Shown: positions 10,416-23,859 of the stretch, in pieces
How positions within the stretch are numbered: position 1 is the stretch's first letter
How the letters are laid out: each line of letters begins with the position of its first letter
DNA from: Xiphias gladius
Taxonomy: Eukaryota; Chordata; Actinopteri; Istiophoriformes; Xiphiidae
Length of the DNA: 64,000 bases
Direction of reading: 5' to 3'
NCBI RefSeq assembly: GCF_016859285.1
Contig: NC_053402.1
Location: 2,846,003-2,910,002, forward strand
The notes under the pieces: model-generated
Told to the model about the DNA's origin: nothing
What the model saw: the letters and a program-made list of their open reading frames with translations, nothing else
Databases searched by the model: none
Program-made: the position numbers and the translations under genes

Positions 10416-10837
10416 TATTCTATCGCGACCCCCCCCCTTTCTCCTTTCCTATTTCCCTTCTTCAATCTCCCGCTCCCTTTCTCTCTTTCTAATTCTCATT
10501 CAATCTCTCTTTCTAATCTTCCTCCGGTTCCCGGTGAGATTGCGCAATCACATCAGAATCCTCGGCGCGTTAAATTGATTCTTTCTCTCCCTGTGTGTCT
10601 TCCTCCGTCTGTTGTTAGACCCATAAAAACACCAGCAGCTCACACACGCACGCGCGCCCTCCCTGAGAGAGAGAGGGAGAGATGTTGTGTGTGTGTGTGT
10701 GTGTGTGTGGGGGGGGGCTGCTTCTGCACAACCAGAGGCAACCGAATAATGAAACATATTCCCGGTGCTTTGCGGATAATACCGACCGCGTTAAAATGAA
10801 TTTGGAGAGCGTAAATCACAGCCGGGTCATGTGTGGT

Positions 10838-10840
<3 letters not shown>

Positions 10841-10903
<63 letters not shown>
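10841..10903. repeat. (GT)n microsatellite
   Basis: About 31 uninterrupted GT units. A shorter tract of about 13 units ending in a G-run lies at 10684-10717. Confidence 0.95.
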
Positions 10904-10904
<1 letters not shown>

Positions 10905-11639
10905 CGGGGATGTGAGTTCGCCTACAATATAATGTGGGCTATGCATGTCTATAATTTAGGTGTTTGTACATTTGTAATTGGTATATTTGGGTTGGTGGGG
11001 AGATTTATGCCCCCTGCCCCGGTCAGCGCGGGGAGGTGTGTGTTATTTCACAGACTTTTCCATCACGGTTAATTTCTCCATGAGAATGAGTAATTGATAA
11101 TCTGGAAGGGATTTTCTGAACATAATCTGATAGCTGTTGATGTTTTATCGATTAAAAATAACCCCACTGGTGACACTGCTCTGTCTCGTGTTCTGCTCCA
11201 TGAATGGTATACTGTGTTAGATCCAGGCTGCGGTGTCTGTGGAAAAATGAATTTAAGTGTTCCAGGAGTAGTCTGCAAGAGTCGGTTGGGTTTGATCAAC
11301 GTATGCAGTGAATTATTATATTCGTCTTCTGAGACACTGATTAGACTGAAATGTATAAGGAGAAGAAGAAAAGAAACAGCCCTGAAGTTTCCTACTTTTT
11401 TTTTTTTTGCCGGGTTCTTGACATTGATTATAACCTCGCGCCTGAAACCCTCTCAATCACGGCCATATATTATATATATTAAAACTGAAATATAGTCACA
11501 CAAAACATCTTAAATTTATCTTAAATAATACATACTATAGCCTTAAGGAAAACCAGCGTACTTTATCATATAGCATATTTTAACGTTAACGCATCCGGCA
11601 ATTTAAAAAAAGCCTGTTATGAATTAATAATCAAATAAG

Positions 11640-11657
11640 TTATTATTACTATTATTG

Positions 11658-11710
<53 letters not shown>

Positions 11711-11780
11711 GTTGTTATTATTATTATTATTGTCATTATTATTATTATTATTAGTAGTAGTAGTAGTAGTAGTGGTAGTA
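11640..11780. repeat. (ATT)n / (TAG)n trinucleotide tract
   Basis: This is a long ATT-based tract with GTC, GTT and AGT variants that ends in TAG repeats. Confidence 0.9.
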
Positions 11781-12267
11781 TATTAATAAATTATAAAGTA
11801 GACCTACATTCCCTATGTTTATGAAACTAAATACAAAAAAATAATTAAAAAAGTTATAATTACAAAATATAAATTACAATTACAAACTACATATCAACAT
11901 ATTTAAATATATATATATATAAACATATATATATAGACCTAGTTTGAAAAAAACTCTTACATATAACATGTCATTGTTTTTATTTTTAATCAATACATTC
12001 GTTATTGAAACACTTATTATATAGATCTCGTTAATAATTAAAACATTTTTCATAAATATTTTACATGATACTATTAACTTAAATACATAAAGACTATAAC
12101 AAAATAATAACATAAGATATAGAGAGCTATACTTAATGGTTAGATTCTTATCACAAACCAAATCATGTTGCTGTTATATTATTGTGACGCAATGGTGGCT
12201 ACTTTTAAATTAAATATGATTTTAAAAGTAATAAATAAAACCAAAATGTAAACTAACTGTGGAGCTG

Positions 12268-12449
12268 GCTGCACACACACGCACACACATATACACACAC
12301 ACACACGCACATGCACACGCACACACGCGCGCGCATACTTGTCTTGAATTAGATCTGAGGACACTCACTGACATAATGCATTCCCTAGCTACTTATCCTA
12401 ACCTTAACCATCGCAACTAAATGCCTAACCCCAACCCTATCCCTTACCT

Positions 12450-12460
<11 letters not shown>
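12268..12460. repeat. (CA)n-linked teleost dispersed repeat, copy 1
   Basis: An interrupted (CA)n at 12271-12332 is followed by sequence containing GAGGACACTCACTGACATAA, CATTCCCTAGC and CCTAACCTTAACCAT. This matches (inverted) copies at about 21945-22115 and 34250-34415. The order (CA)n, spacer, then GGACACTC is shared, which suggests the microsatellite is part of the element. Confidence 0.65.

Positions 12461-12487
<27 letters not shown>
12451..12487. repeat. (CTA)n microsatellite
   Basis: About 12 CTA units. Confidence 0.95.
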
Positions 12488-12955
12488 ATTTGATAGTTTA
12501 GACCAACAGAAATTTTAAGGCAAGATCACTACTGTTGCCCTCTCCTTTTCCACCACTTCCTCTTCTCAAGAAATAAAGTAAAGAGGGAAAGAAAAAGGAC
12601 AGCTAACTCGGCCTTCTTTTCATTCGCCCTTACAAACGGAGTATGTGTCGCTGAGGTCGTCAAATAATCGCAGCCATAAATAAGTGTCCCTCTTTGTGTC
12701 CTTCTCTGTGTTTCCCCTACAGGCTCTGACTTGTCTGCATGGCCAAACTGCAGACAGTCCGACTGACAAATAGAGACAAAGACTCTATTTTTACTTTTAC
12801 TTGACTCTCCATTCGTCCATGTCTTCTCTCTTGTTTTAAAAGTAACACTCTTCAGACCAGGGAGACAGATAATAAGTTTAATCCCCTTCTGCGCAGGATC
12901 ACACAGACAGATGGGGAATCTCTCTTTTTTACTTTCATTTTGCCCCCCTCCTCCT

Positions 12956-12960
<5 letters not shown>

Positions 12961-12996
<36 letters not shown>

Positions 12997-13020
12997 TCTC
13001 TCTCTGTCTCTCTCTCTCTG
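12961..13020. repeat. (CT)n microsatellite
   Basis: A CT-rich tract with minor C and G interruptions. Confidence 0.95.
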
Positions 13021-14439
13021 GCAGGACGCTCCGTTTCCTCTCCTTTTTGTGGGAACGGGAAGCAGCAGCATTGTGTTGGAGCTGACTGTGGTTTAATCAT
13101 TAATGAGAACTAACAGTAGGGACAGGACAGGCATGACCTAAAGCCTGGGACACACACAGGACGGTAATACTCTTATTATATATATACAGCACATATGCAT
13201 TAGCACGGTCTTAACACAATTGTGGCTTTGGCAGAATATGAGTTGTACCCGCTCAGCAGCCTGAAGGGTAAAGATGACTTTCTGGCAGAAGGGTGCCATA
13301 TTCTTATTTATCCAGTGTAGCAGTTACAACCAACACGAGTGTGTTGACACAGTCATAACTGAGCTACGGTTGTGTAACACTAGACTGGATAGATTTGCCG
13401 TTACAAACTTGGTTAACCTGTGCTGAACGTATTGGTATACGTAAATTAGAGGCAGGCCTGGCAGGTGAGATTTGAGTGTTTCCAACAAATGCTGAGTTAC
13501 AAGTAAATTAGCTATGAAGGCTAAGCCGTTATGGATAATGTTGGCTCAATCCGCTTCAGTAACGTACAATGTGCATTTGAATGCCACAATACATTTTTTA
13601 AAAATCCTGCATGACCGCAAATGTAACTCGATGACAGGTAATTGGCATTAGGCTTTGTTGCCTGTTTAAATTCTATCCAAAGATTATAATAACACATCAT
13701 TATAATACAAATATAGCATGAAATATAAGCCTAGTAACTTTGTGACATGGATTAAAATAATGAGATACAAGCTGTTTACCAAAGCATCGATGTGACCTAA
13801 AACGTTATAACATCACATATAAGTAATGGTACCAAGTCTTTTGAAATCAGGGAGCTTGTCAGTAGGCCATACGGGCTATTAGGTCTGCTATGACGTATTT
13901 TAACACAGTTGCTAAAGCAACATACAGTAGGAAAACCTAAATATTAGCTTATATATTAGCCGCAGTATAAGAAAACGGAGCCATGAGGCTAATGTGAACA
14001 ACTGCCTCATTCAACAGAACTGTGAAGGACACAATGTGGCTTCATTTCTGTGACAATATCATGTGACCTCCTTGAAATAGGCCCGTTCACACTGTGCACG
14101 CTAGCTGTGTGTGGAGCGTAGTTGTTTGTGGTTGCAGGTGTGCTGCAGTCCGGGCGAATGTGAGCGGCTAACCTCACCGAAAGGCGGAGGACACGAAGAC
14201 CCGGGACCGGAAACGGAGACCGGAAACCGCAAAATGCGCAACGGGGAGAGCGTCTGGCTTCGAAGGAGCAGTTTATCTCTGAGAGAGGAACCCGGTCTCA
14301 GGGCAGCTCGTGATATAGTCAGGAAACTTAATCTGTTGATTCGTGTACGTGGACAGGTATTTTCCTTTTTTTTTTCATGAGAGTATATTATCCACTTGTA
14401 GTGACTACAGCATTTTTACACGTATTTGTCGTTCTGTTT

Positions 14440-14710
14440 AGACTTTTGGTTAAGGTTGGGGAACGATCCTGGTCTGGTTTTACACAGAAAGAGTTCACAC
14501 TGACTTCAGACCCAGCGTGTTTATGTCAATTTAACCCCAGCCACGATCTTTCACTAACCTTAGCCCTGGTTTGGCTGTTTGTTGCCTAAACTTGACCAAA
14601 GACAGGACTCTGGATGCGAACCCTGGTTTCTGGTGTGACCGTCGTGCGGTTTACGCGCCCACCATCCGCCCAAACCACTTCCTAGCGACTCCGCTGCCGT
14701 CAATTAATGT
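14440..14710. repeat. Probable teleost dispersed repeat
   Basis: It contains CCACGATCTTTCACTAACC, GTTGCCTAAACTTGACC and a GATGCGAACCC motif. I recognise this type of sequence as recurrent in teleost genomes. There is only one copy in this window, so the call depends on memory and is tentative. Confidence 0.35.
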
Positions 14711-15737
14711 CGTTCTTCATCCATGTATTCAAAAATTAGTATAACTAATGAAAAAAATACGTTTCCAATTGAAATACATGAGTTTGAAAGCGGTGCTAAG
14801 TGTCTGCAAAAAAAGTAAAGTTCGTGCCCATGTACGCGAATCAATTGATTAAATCTCGTGACTATTTTACGGAATGCAGTGGAGGAGGAGGGAGAGAAAC
14901 CTAAAGAAAAGGGCTAACAGACGGACAAATCCTGAGGGGAAACATCTCGTTTTCTGCCAGGAGCCCTAAGTGTGTCCGTCTTGTGTTTTTCTCTCTTTTT
15001 AGGCCACAGTCTCCTCCTGTAGATCAGCATAGAGTAGTTTAAGCAGAATTGAACCTCGCTGCATGCCGTAGGTAGCCTCAACATTAAAAAGTACACGTTG
15101 CTGTGCAGCTGGCCCCAGGTGTGTAAACGCGAATGAAACTTTAAAGGCTATTTTTATTTTTATTTTTACCCGGGTCTACCGGATGCGGTTTTTCAGTTTT
15201 TAATGGTTTTTCTGACCTATGCTGCCAAAAAGTCTTCCAAAACTAAAATTTAAGAGTTTTTGTTAACCTTACTTGAATTAACATTTTCGAGCAAAATGTT
15301 AGAATTACAACAACTTTAGATCAGCTACTTTACTCTTACTACGACCAGTAATACATTGTAACAGTCTGCCCAGGCGGCGGAAAGGTAGGCTAATAGAAAA
15401 AGGGATGATACTCTGATGTGTCCACCATTAGAGACGAAACCAGTGGAGAAAATAAATATAATAATAAACTACATTATGTGTAGGAAATTGTATATGGTTT
15501 TCAATAGCGACAGAACGATAATTGTAAGTGGGGTTTTCATAAGGGATATGCGTTTTAAGCCTGTTATAATCCTGCGCAATAAATCAGACTCGCGTAGCTG
15601 TGATTGAGCTGCAGTGTAAACAGTTGAGAGCTGCTAAAGGAACTCCAGGAATCCGAGAAACTTCAGAGATTATCGACAATTAAAGCCGAAGAAGTGAGAC
15701 TGCTGCTTTATGGCTTTACGGCTCTTGTTCACTCCTT

Positions 15738-15747
15738 GTGCGTGCGC

Positions 15748-15778
<31 letters not shown>

Positions 15779-15779
15779 T
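15738..15779. repeat. (GC)n-(GT)n alternating purine-pyrimidine tract
   Basis: About 12 GC units run into about 9 GT units. It is an uninterrupted alternating purine-pyrimidine stretch of the kind that favours Z-DNA. Confidence 0.9.
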
Positions 15780-17116
15780 AAGTGAGTGAGAGGGACCTCA
15801 GACTTTTTATGGCTTTATGAGCGTTTATGACTCCTTGTAAAGTCCGAGGAATGGTGACGAAGTGAAAAACAGGCCCGCAGCAAACAGCAGATAAACAAAT
15901 ATGCTTTGCTGCACACAAGGAACGCGCTTGTACATACACGCTGACGCTGTACAGTTCATCTGCTGATCATGTCAGCCCCGCCGATGCTCAAACCGCCTGC
16001 ATCTCACCTAGTATTATTAACAAGCACTGTGAAATAATTAACTACGAAATTAAACCTTCGCTGTTTATTTTCTTGGCTAACACCTTTTTTTTCTTTTTTT
16101 TTTTTTTTTAAACGCAACTTGATTTGAAGCGTTGCAGAGAGAAAACTAAACTAGAAAATGTCAAATATTCCTTCACCGGCTCCTACCTCCACCGAGGAGG
16201 TAGCGTTGCTATTTTAATTTCAAAAACGATAATAAAACATTTTTTTCATCAAAAAAAAATATATATTTCAGACGTGTATTGGACTTTAAACATAAACGCA
16301 GAAACACATTTTGGATTATTTGGAAATCCTTCTGACACTTTTAAAAACTCCACAGTACGTATAAGAAAATTTCGATGATATGAGAAGATTTTTTTGGCGG
16401 TTTCTGTTCCGTTATTCAACTTTAAATAACTGAAGATTTTATTTTTACAAAAAGGCGGTGACCTGTTTAAATTAGCACGTAGACCATCCGTTTGTTGAAT
16501 CGTGTAACAAAGAGAATAAGTGGGACTTTCCCTCCAATGTTGGGTTCAACTTGACTCCAACAGTGTAGAGGTGTACGTACACGTTTTGTTCAAGTCTCAG
16601 TATACTTGATAGTAAATGTGTACGTGTGTGTGTGTGTGTGTGTGCGCGCCCGTGCGCTGACCGACCTCTCCTGCGCGAGTTAATGACAAACTGAAAGAAA
16701 TTGCCTGACCGGTGCTTTTTTCTTTTAATGTATTAATCGTTTCCAGGTAGCGCGAGCCGGCTGGCTGTGTCCTTCACGGCACCGTGAGTTCGTGCTCTAG
16801 GTCAGTTCACCGGACTGTTACCGGGGGGCGCGAGCCCTCGGCCACAGAAGGGCCCCGGGACGAGTTAAATTTTAACGGAAGGGTGAATGCAGCATTACGG
16901 GGCGGTTCGCTTGTTTTCCTCTAAGTTTCTGCTAAATAAGAAGAAGCGGACGCGCACGTGCAGGTGCACGTCCTCACATAGACTAAGTAGGTTGTTAAAC
17001 CTATTTTAGTTCATTTTGACTGTTCGTCGAAAATATTACGTTATCAAAAACAAAACATTTATCACAACCAATTGTTATTGCAATTAATTTTTAAAATACA
17101 ATTTTAAAAAACCCAT

Positions 17117-17262
17117 TATTATTATTATTATTATTATCATCATTATTATCATCATTGTTAGTATTATTATTGTTATTATTGTTATAATTATTATTATTAC
17201 TATTGTTATTATTACTACTTATATTATTGTTGTTGTCGTCGTCGTTGTTGTTGTTACTATTT
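17117..17262. repeat. Imperfect (ATT)n / (GTT)n tract
   Basis: Trinucleotide-rich sequence with ATT, ATC, GTT and GTC variants, just left of the CA/TG palindrome. Confidence 0.85.
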
Positions 17263-17339
17263 GTGGACGCTAATGCAAACTATTGTATATAGTATACGGT
17301 ATTGGGAAATATGCAAAATATGTAGCCTATTGTATAATG

Positions 17340-17465
<126 letters not shown>

Positions 17466-18051
17466 TGTCTCTGGGTGTGTGTTTCTTTGCCTCTGAGCCC
17501 ATAATTACCAAGGTGAAAAAGACATTAACTTTGCTTGAATACGGTGTTGCATTTGCGGCTGAATAATAATGTGGAATTCCCTTCTGATACTACCATCCTG
17601 TTAATCATAATCTCACTACACAGAAAATCCAATCGAGGTGTTTGGATGTCAAGAATAAAAGAAATAGATGAGAGGGGTAAAAATATTGATTTTGATATCT
17701 GATCTTAATTCACTGAAGATGATTTTGAAAGCCGGATTAAAGTCAGATGATGCTAGGGTCATAAATTAAACACAACCCTGTGGATTACTGCCTCCTCTTG
17801 CCTTCCCTCCACAAGGGTCTTTCAAATGAACATACCCACACCTGGGTGTTTTTTTTTTTTTGGGGGGGGGGTGCACAGCAGATCTGCAGATGAGCCCCAG
17901 TAAAGATGATGAAGTCACAGAGCAAGGACGAGTTATTAGTTTACCCACAAGCAAGCGCACAATAGAGCCGCTGGCTGCTTATGTTTATCGAAACAGCGAC
18001 CCTGACCAAATTTTACATCCTAAGCTTCTGTTTCCTTGGGCACAACGCGCA

Positions 18052-18055
<4 letters not shown>

Positions 18056-18106
<51 letters not shown>
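18056..18106. repeat. (CA)n microsatellite
   Basis: About 25 uninterrupted CA units. Confidence 0.95.
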
Positions 18107-18653
18107 CCCGTTTAGGCGCGTTTGTGTGTTCTTGTACGCGCACGGCTTTGTCCATGCATCATTCCCCACGGTGTAAAAGCAGCCAGGCCTAACATTGGGA
18201 GAGAGAGACAGAGCAGCGTCTTTCTCTCTCTCCCCTTTCATACCACAAATCTGTCCCTCTCCACGTTTACATCAAAGAAAGACAGAGGGAAGCCGCCAAC
18301 CAGCAAGACAAAAGACAAAATGTACGCCCCACACACATAAAAAAAAGCTCATGTGCGCACACACTCGCGCCTCTGGTCCAGACTGGTCTGGTTTCATTTC
18401 AAAGAACAAATTAAAGCCAAGGCCACATCATCAGTTTGTCAACAGCTAATACAACATAGACCATACTCACATTCACACACACTCACATACATGTTGCAAA
18501 AAGCACATCACACCTTCGAACTATGACAAAGACACATTTAGCAGGAAACGCAGCGTGCGTGTATACGAGTCCTTACGAGTGGGCATTTCCAGGCGAGAGA
18601 AATGCGTGCGGTTGTATTTGCATGTGGTTATGTTCGCTACTGTTGTCGGCGCG

Positions 18654-18667
18654 ACGCTAGATGGCAC
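18654..18667 (+). promoter_or_regulatory. Candidate CTCF binding site
   Basis: The plus strand reads ACGCTAGATGGCAC followed by CAGAG, matching 12 of 14 positions of the CTCF core. Its orientation is opposite to the site at 2066-2083. It sits in the middle of the hoxb6a-hoxb7a spacer. Confidence 0.4.
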
Positions 18668-20844
18668 CAGAGCGTTTCGTGGGAGCGTGTCAGGGCTCCA
18701 CCGAGGCTCACCGTCGAGCACCGCCGCCGAACAGCAGCGTGGTCCTGGCTGGCTGTCAGTGTGTCCGCCGCTCCTGGAGCCACACAGTCGAAAGGCATGG
18801 AGCAGACGTGGCCTGGTAAACCAGCATGAGAGAAAAGCAGTCCTGGCCTTACCCTCTACACTTTGCGTCATCTGTTAACATATTACAGTGTTTACGTTCA
18901 TCTGATATTGTTTTATTTTTAGTTGTTAAATTTATATTTCAACTGCCTCTAGACTATAAACTTGTGACTCAGTTTTTTTGAGAACATGCCTTGTATATGA
19001 CATACAGATTGCCTGCATGTGGTGGATTGGTACTGATCTTTACTGATTGCATAAATGTATATGCGTGATATATGATTAATATATGGCCTTACAAATGCAT
19101 GTTAATATAAATAAACTTATGAACTCGCTTTGAGCTCCCCTCACTCTTGATGCACACGAACTCTTCTTATCCGAATACTGCTGCTGCTACTACAGATAAT
19201 GTTTGAAAAGAGACAGAAGAAATAATTGCTTCTTTTCTCAGAACTAGTCAATAATAATAAAATATAGAATATTAATATAATATTAATTACGAATAATTGT
19301 AATAATTATAAGAATTTATTAATATATTTAGTATAGAATACATATAATTATTCTTTATAATAACTACAATAATAAACAGATCTACTGTGGTATAGGCTAT
19401 AAGCAGAAACAGCAACAGCGAAAATAGTAAATGAATGGATTAGGAAGACTCAGGGCAATTGTGTTTCTCTCAACTTCAGATAGGCTACGTTTCCTATATG
19501 TTTAGCGTGGAGGACTAGGACTACTCAGCAAATATTCGGAACCAAGATTTACACAAATTCCTAGTTTTTATATTTAATAAGGCCACTAGCTATTAAAAGT
19601 TATAAATCTGCGCCCAAGCTGAGTAGGTGTTACACTGTGTGTCTTTGTTCTTACTCTCGCTTCTCTTCTACAAACATGATGTGTCTAAATGAAACATGAG
19701 CAAGTTCACGCAGACATGTTTGTGTCATGGTAATGAAGCAAATGAAGTAAAGAACTGGTTTATAAAACATGAAGTTCATAAACTATACTTAATCCAATCA
19801 CTTGCCTGGTTGCTACAAGCCCAGCGCCTTTTAATATGACAGCGTAATATCCCTCAGGCTAAACATGCCGTAGTTGGCAAGCGCAGATATTAAAGCGAGA
19901 ATTTTAAAGCCCCTGGCACTGGACATAAACACAATGTTGCCACTGAACGAGTTTTGCAGAATCGTCCAATAGCGATGTTCTTGTCTGGTGACAGGTTTGC
20001 AGCACGAAGAGGCTACTAATTCTAAATAAAACCGAAGGAAAACACTGAGCCAATATCACGGCTTTGGGAAAACGTGGCGGGTCACTAATGTATATATGTT
20101 AGGATCATTTAAATATTGCAACGAGAACTAACGCTAAAGCAGTCCGCAACTGCTACCGAGACTGTATCTATCATTATTAGTGAGACAATTTGACTTCTAT
20201 TCCGCGATTATTATATTTTTGATAACTGATTATAACTTCATTATTTAATTTTTGGTTCGTAAAGAAGGACAAGTGACCTTAGGGATTTCAAATGTACACT
20301 GTTAGAGATAATTTCTCGGTCGGAGGTCCGGAGTAGACCGTACTCCACCAGAAAAATAGAAAGCTGTCTTTCCAGTTGGAGGTGTTACTGATACTCAGCT
20401 TAATGTTTCCTATGCTGGTCCGTAGCCACCTACAGCTTGAGGGAGGAGAAGGGGGCAGACGGCGGGTATTCAATCCTATCCAAAATATTGAGTCTGAATG
20501 TGTTTCTGTATAAATGTCTGTGAGTGTGTCCTGCGCTTTATTTACGGTAAAACTAAAGACAACGAGGCTCTCATCTTGTTGAATGCCCATTTCCACTTCA
20601 GTTGTGCGCCTTTGGATACACGTGGCCAACGAGAGATTCTTTCATGTTTATGTGAAAGAAGCTCTGTAAATGATCTAAACATGATGACGAATCTCTACAC
20701 AGGCTGTAGTTCATTTGGTTGCACACAGAAACATTGAAAGTGTCGGGATTTGTCAGTGTCAACACACAGTGAGAGAAAAATGAAAGGTTTGCCAGATTGT
20801 GTGCAACACTTGCTACTTTTACTACTACAGTCGCGAGCAGCATT

Positions 20845-20845
20845 C

Positions 20846-20890
<45 letters not shown>
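20845..20890. repeat. (ATA)n microsatellite
   Basis: About 15 ATA units. Confidence 0.95.
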
Positions 20891-20894
<4 letters not shown>

Positions 20895-21124
20895 TGTTCT
20901 TATTTTCTGTCCGACAGAAACTTTTCAGTGGCTTATTATCGTGTGGCCGCCAGCCCTAAACACACACCACTAGCCTCCATGAATCTGGAAATTAGTGTAA
21001 ATCATGCAAATATTCTTTAATTCACTAGTTGCAATATAAACGGACACGTATGGACATTAAGAAGTGTATTTAAAAGTTGATATTGATTTATTTGTAGGCC
21101 ATGGGATGAGAATCTTCTTATGTA

Positions 21125-21125
21125 T

Positions 21126-21172
<47 letters not shown>

Positions 21173-21330
21173 TTTGTTTGTTTGAGTTTGTACTTCCATT
21201 GTACTTCTGAGGAGAGAGGACATTTTGGGAAAGTGAGGACAAACTGTCCGGTCCTCGCTTTCTGACACCCCTTCAAAGGGCTGTTTGAGGCTGAAGGCTT
21301 GGTTTCAGGGTTATCTTGCTTTTGTTTCCT
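21125..21330. repeat. (TG)n-linked teleost dispersed repeat, copy 2a
   Basis: A (TG)n tract (21128-21170) is followed by TTGTACTTCCATTG, GAGAGGACATTTTGGGAAAG, GGTCCTCGCTTTCTGACACC and GGGCTGTTTGAGGC. This is one side of the same element family as copies 1, 2b and 3. The transposon-like copy A lies immediately to its right. Confidence 0.6.
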
Positions 21331-21360
21331 TCATGTCTTTGCCTTTTAATGTCAGTGTTT

Positions 21361-21894
21361 GTGTTGTGGTGTGTTAACAATGGGCTGAACCACATCAGAG
21401 ATGATCCTGTCTCCTAATGCATTTTATTATGTATTAAACCGAAAAGGTAGAAGAAAAAATCACTCACATTTGATTAAAAAGACTGATTGTCAGATACAAC
21501 TTTAGAATTACAAGGTCTCATTAACGATCTCGCGGGGTTAATACAGAATGAACAAACTACTATCTTCATTTTATCTTCATTATGTTTAGTTAGAATTCTG
21601 GTATTAATGACAAGTTGTTGATGTGAAAACAAGAATGTTTCCGTGCCACATTCCCGCCTTTAACGCGACTAGAAGAGTAAATTTTCAGAGTTAGTCACAC
21701 CACCAGTATTCAGTGTTGAGAGAGTGGCTGGTGAGAGCAAACCTTTAGCAGTGACTCAAAATACGGCCAAGCCACCCAGATGTAGATCCGGTAAAAAGGT
21801 GTCTTTGAATAAAAGCAGCTCCGGACTGAAGCCATACTCTCTGGGTGGCTGCAGCATGACGCGAGAAAAGCGAGGACAACGGGTGACACCACAC
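21361..21894. mobile_element. Unidentified transposon-like repeat, copy A
   Basis: About 530 bp are nearly identical, apart from a short internal gap, to 24205-24772. The shared core starts near GAGATGATCCTGT and ends at GGGTGACACCACAC. Copies A and B share the same reading-frame remnants on the minus strand (a 60-codon frame ending in SLLKVCSHQPLSQH), which match no family I know. No clear terminal inverted repeats are visible. It is inserted between two fragments of the (TG)n-linked repeat. Confidence 0.7.
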
Positions 21895-21939
21895 TTTTAA
21901 AAAAAAAGAAAAAAAGATTCTAGTAGATATATTACTTTC

Positions 21940-22244
21940 TGACACACATTCAAATGACTTTGAAGGTTAAGACTTGGTTTTAGGGGTTCAGGATAGAATT
22001 AGGTTTACATGAGAGTTAGGGTTGGGGTTGGAGTTAGGCATTTAGTTGTGATGGTTGAGGTCAGGGTAAGGAGCTAGGGAATGCATTATGCCAACGAGTG
22101 TCCTTACAACTGCAGTAAGACCAACACGTGCATATGTGCCTGTTTGGGATGAAGGGATTCCCTCCAGTAGAGGTGTTTGATATTTGAGACAGCAACAAAT
22201 TGGAGACCATACAGAGGACAGACAGATCTGCAGATGTGTTTGTG

Positions 22245-22282
<38 letters not shown>
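21940..22282. repeat. (TG)n-linked teleost dispersed repeat, copy 2b
   Basis: It contains TTGAAGGTTAAGACTTGG, GGCATTTAGTTGTGATGG, GGAGCTAGGGAATGCATTAT and GAGTGTCCTTACAA, followed further right by (TG)n at 22249-22282. It belongs to the same family as copies 1, 2a and 3. Confidence 0.65.
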
Positions 22283-22284
<2 letters not shown>

Positions 22285-22412
22285 GGTCGGGGGGGTCTTG
22301 GCCAGTTAGCTGTGGGGACGAAAACCACAGGGAGGAAATGAGAAGGGAAACAAAGTCATAAAAGTGGGCTGGACGGACTGAGACAGAAAAACATTCTTGT
22401 GTCTGAACAAAT

Positions 22413-22426
22413 ACACACACACACAC

Positions 22427-22498
<72 letters not shown>
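22413..22498. repeat. (CA)n microsatellite
   Basis: About 42 CA units with two G interruptions. Together with the (TG)n at 22249-22282 it forms an inverted pair. Confidence 0.95.
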
Positions 22499-22499
<1 letters not shown>

Positions 22500-23859
22500 C
22501 TGTCAATCAGCTGAAAGAACCTGGAAGCTCTTCCACTGAGATCTGGAAGTGAAGCACTTAAAATAACACGCACATGGAGCACAAAAGGAGACAGAAAGAC
22601 AGAGAGAAAGAGGCAGTTTACAGCTTCTTTACCCGAAGCCTGGTAAAGACATAAAATAATCAGCAACCGACAACATACACAAACGGAGGCCTCTTTTCTT
22701 TAAAAAATAAATTATAATAAGTGATTTAAAAATGTTGATTCAACTGACCCAGCACACCTGCCCTCACATCAAAGCCGGCGTCACTCTCATGAACACATCT
22801 ACCCCCTCCCTCCGCACACCGTGCGCGGCTTTGGGCAAAAAAGACTTGAGCTAATCTTCCGGATCTCACACAGCCGAGTTTTAACCGATGGATGTCTCCG
22901 TCGCGGCTAATCCCACCACTTAGAGAGCCAGTTTATCTGGATAATCCATCATGCAGCCTAATTCAGCAAGAAAGGCTTGAATCTGAGATGGAAAAGTAAC
23001 ACCTCATTTATAGCCCTAATGTACCAACCAGAAGCAGCACAGTCACGCAAAGCTCCACAATTTGACTTGTTTTGTCTCTGTTACAATGCGTGTGCAGCAG
23101 CGCGCGCAGGGCTGTCACAGGAAAGTGCGTGAACGGTTCTTACCGTTTGTTGATAATCCGTCACGAGCCCCACACACCTGCAGTTTACTTCGGCGTCCCG
23201 CGTGCAGGCAGCCAGGCACCCCGGAATGGCACGAGACAGCCCTACCGTGTGTAGTCCGGATGAATTGATGATAATTGGATGGAGGGGTGGCAGCGCGAGG
23301 AGGTGAGGATGAGGAGGAGGGGGTGGGGTGGGGCGGCGGCGGTGGTGGTGGTGGTGGGGGGGGGCGTTCCCCCGTTGTCGCCCTGTCGTCAAAATACCGT
23401 CGTCATCTTCATCACCACATCAGCACCATCCTCGCGGTGACAAGTGGCAAATTAAATCAAATGCCAAATTAAAATTAAAAATAATGAGGCTTTCTTCCGG
23501 GGAGGTTTTCCCGGGTTCGATCTCGCGGCGCGCCACCTCTTCTCTCCATCACAGCGGAACTGTCCCCATCTCGCTCTCCCGATTTAGCATAAACGGCAGC
23601 ACGAGACCAGATGGAGCGCGGAGCCATAGTGAAGAGGAAGAGCAAGAAGAGGAGGACGAGGTGGATGAGGAGGGGGGGTGGGGGGTGGGGATAGGAGGGG
23701 GGTTGTTGTCAAAGTCTCCCCGTGCTGCTTTCCATAGTCACAACTAGAATTCTCATTAACTAGTCCGTTTAATTATAGCTAGGCGTTAATTTCCTCGCGG
23801 TCGCCCTGTTCCGCGCGACGCCCCGCGAGCCCCAGGCAGAGCAGGGGAGGAGAGGCTGC

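Noticed and set aside
23515-23530. GGTTCGATCTC resembling a tRNA B box
   Set aside because: No A box or cloverleaf arms upstream; chance match in GC-rich sequence.
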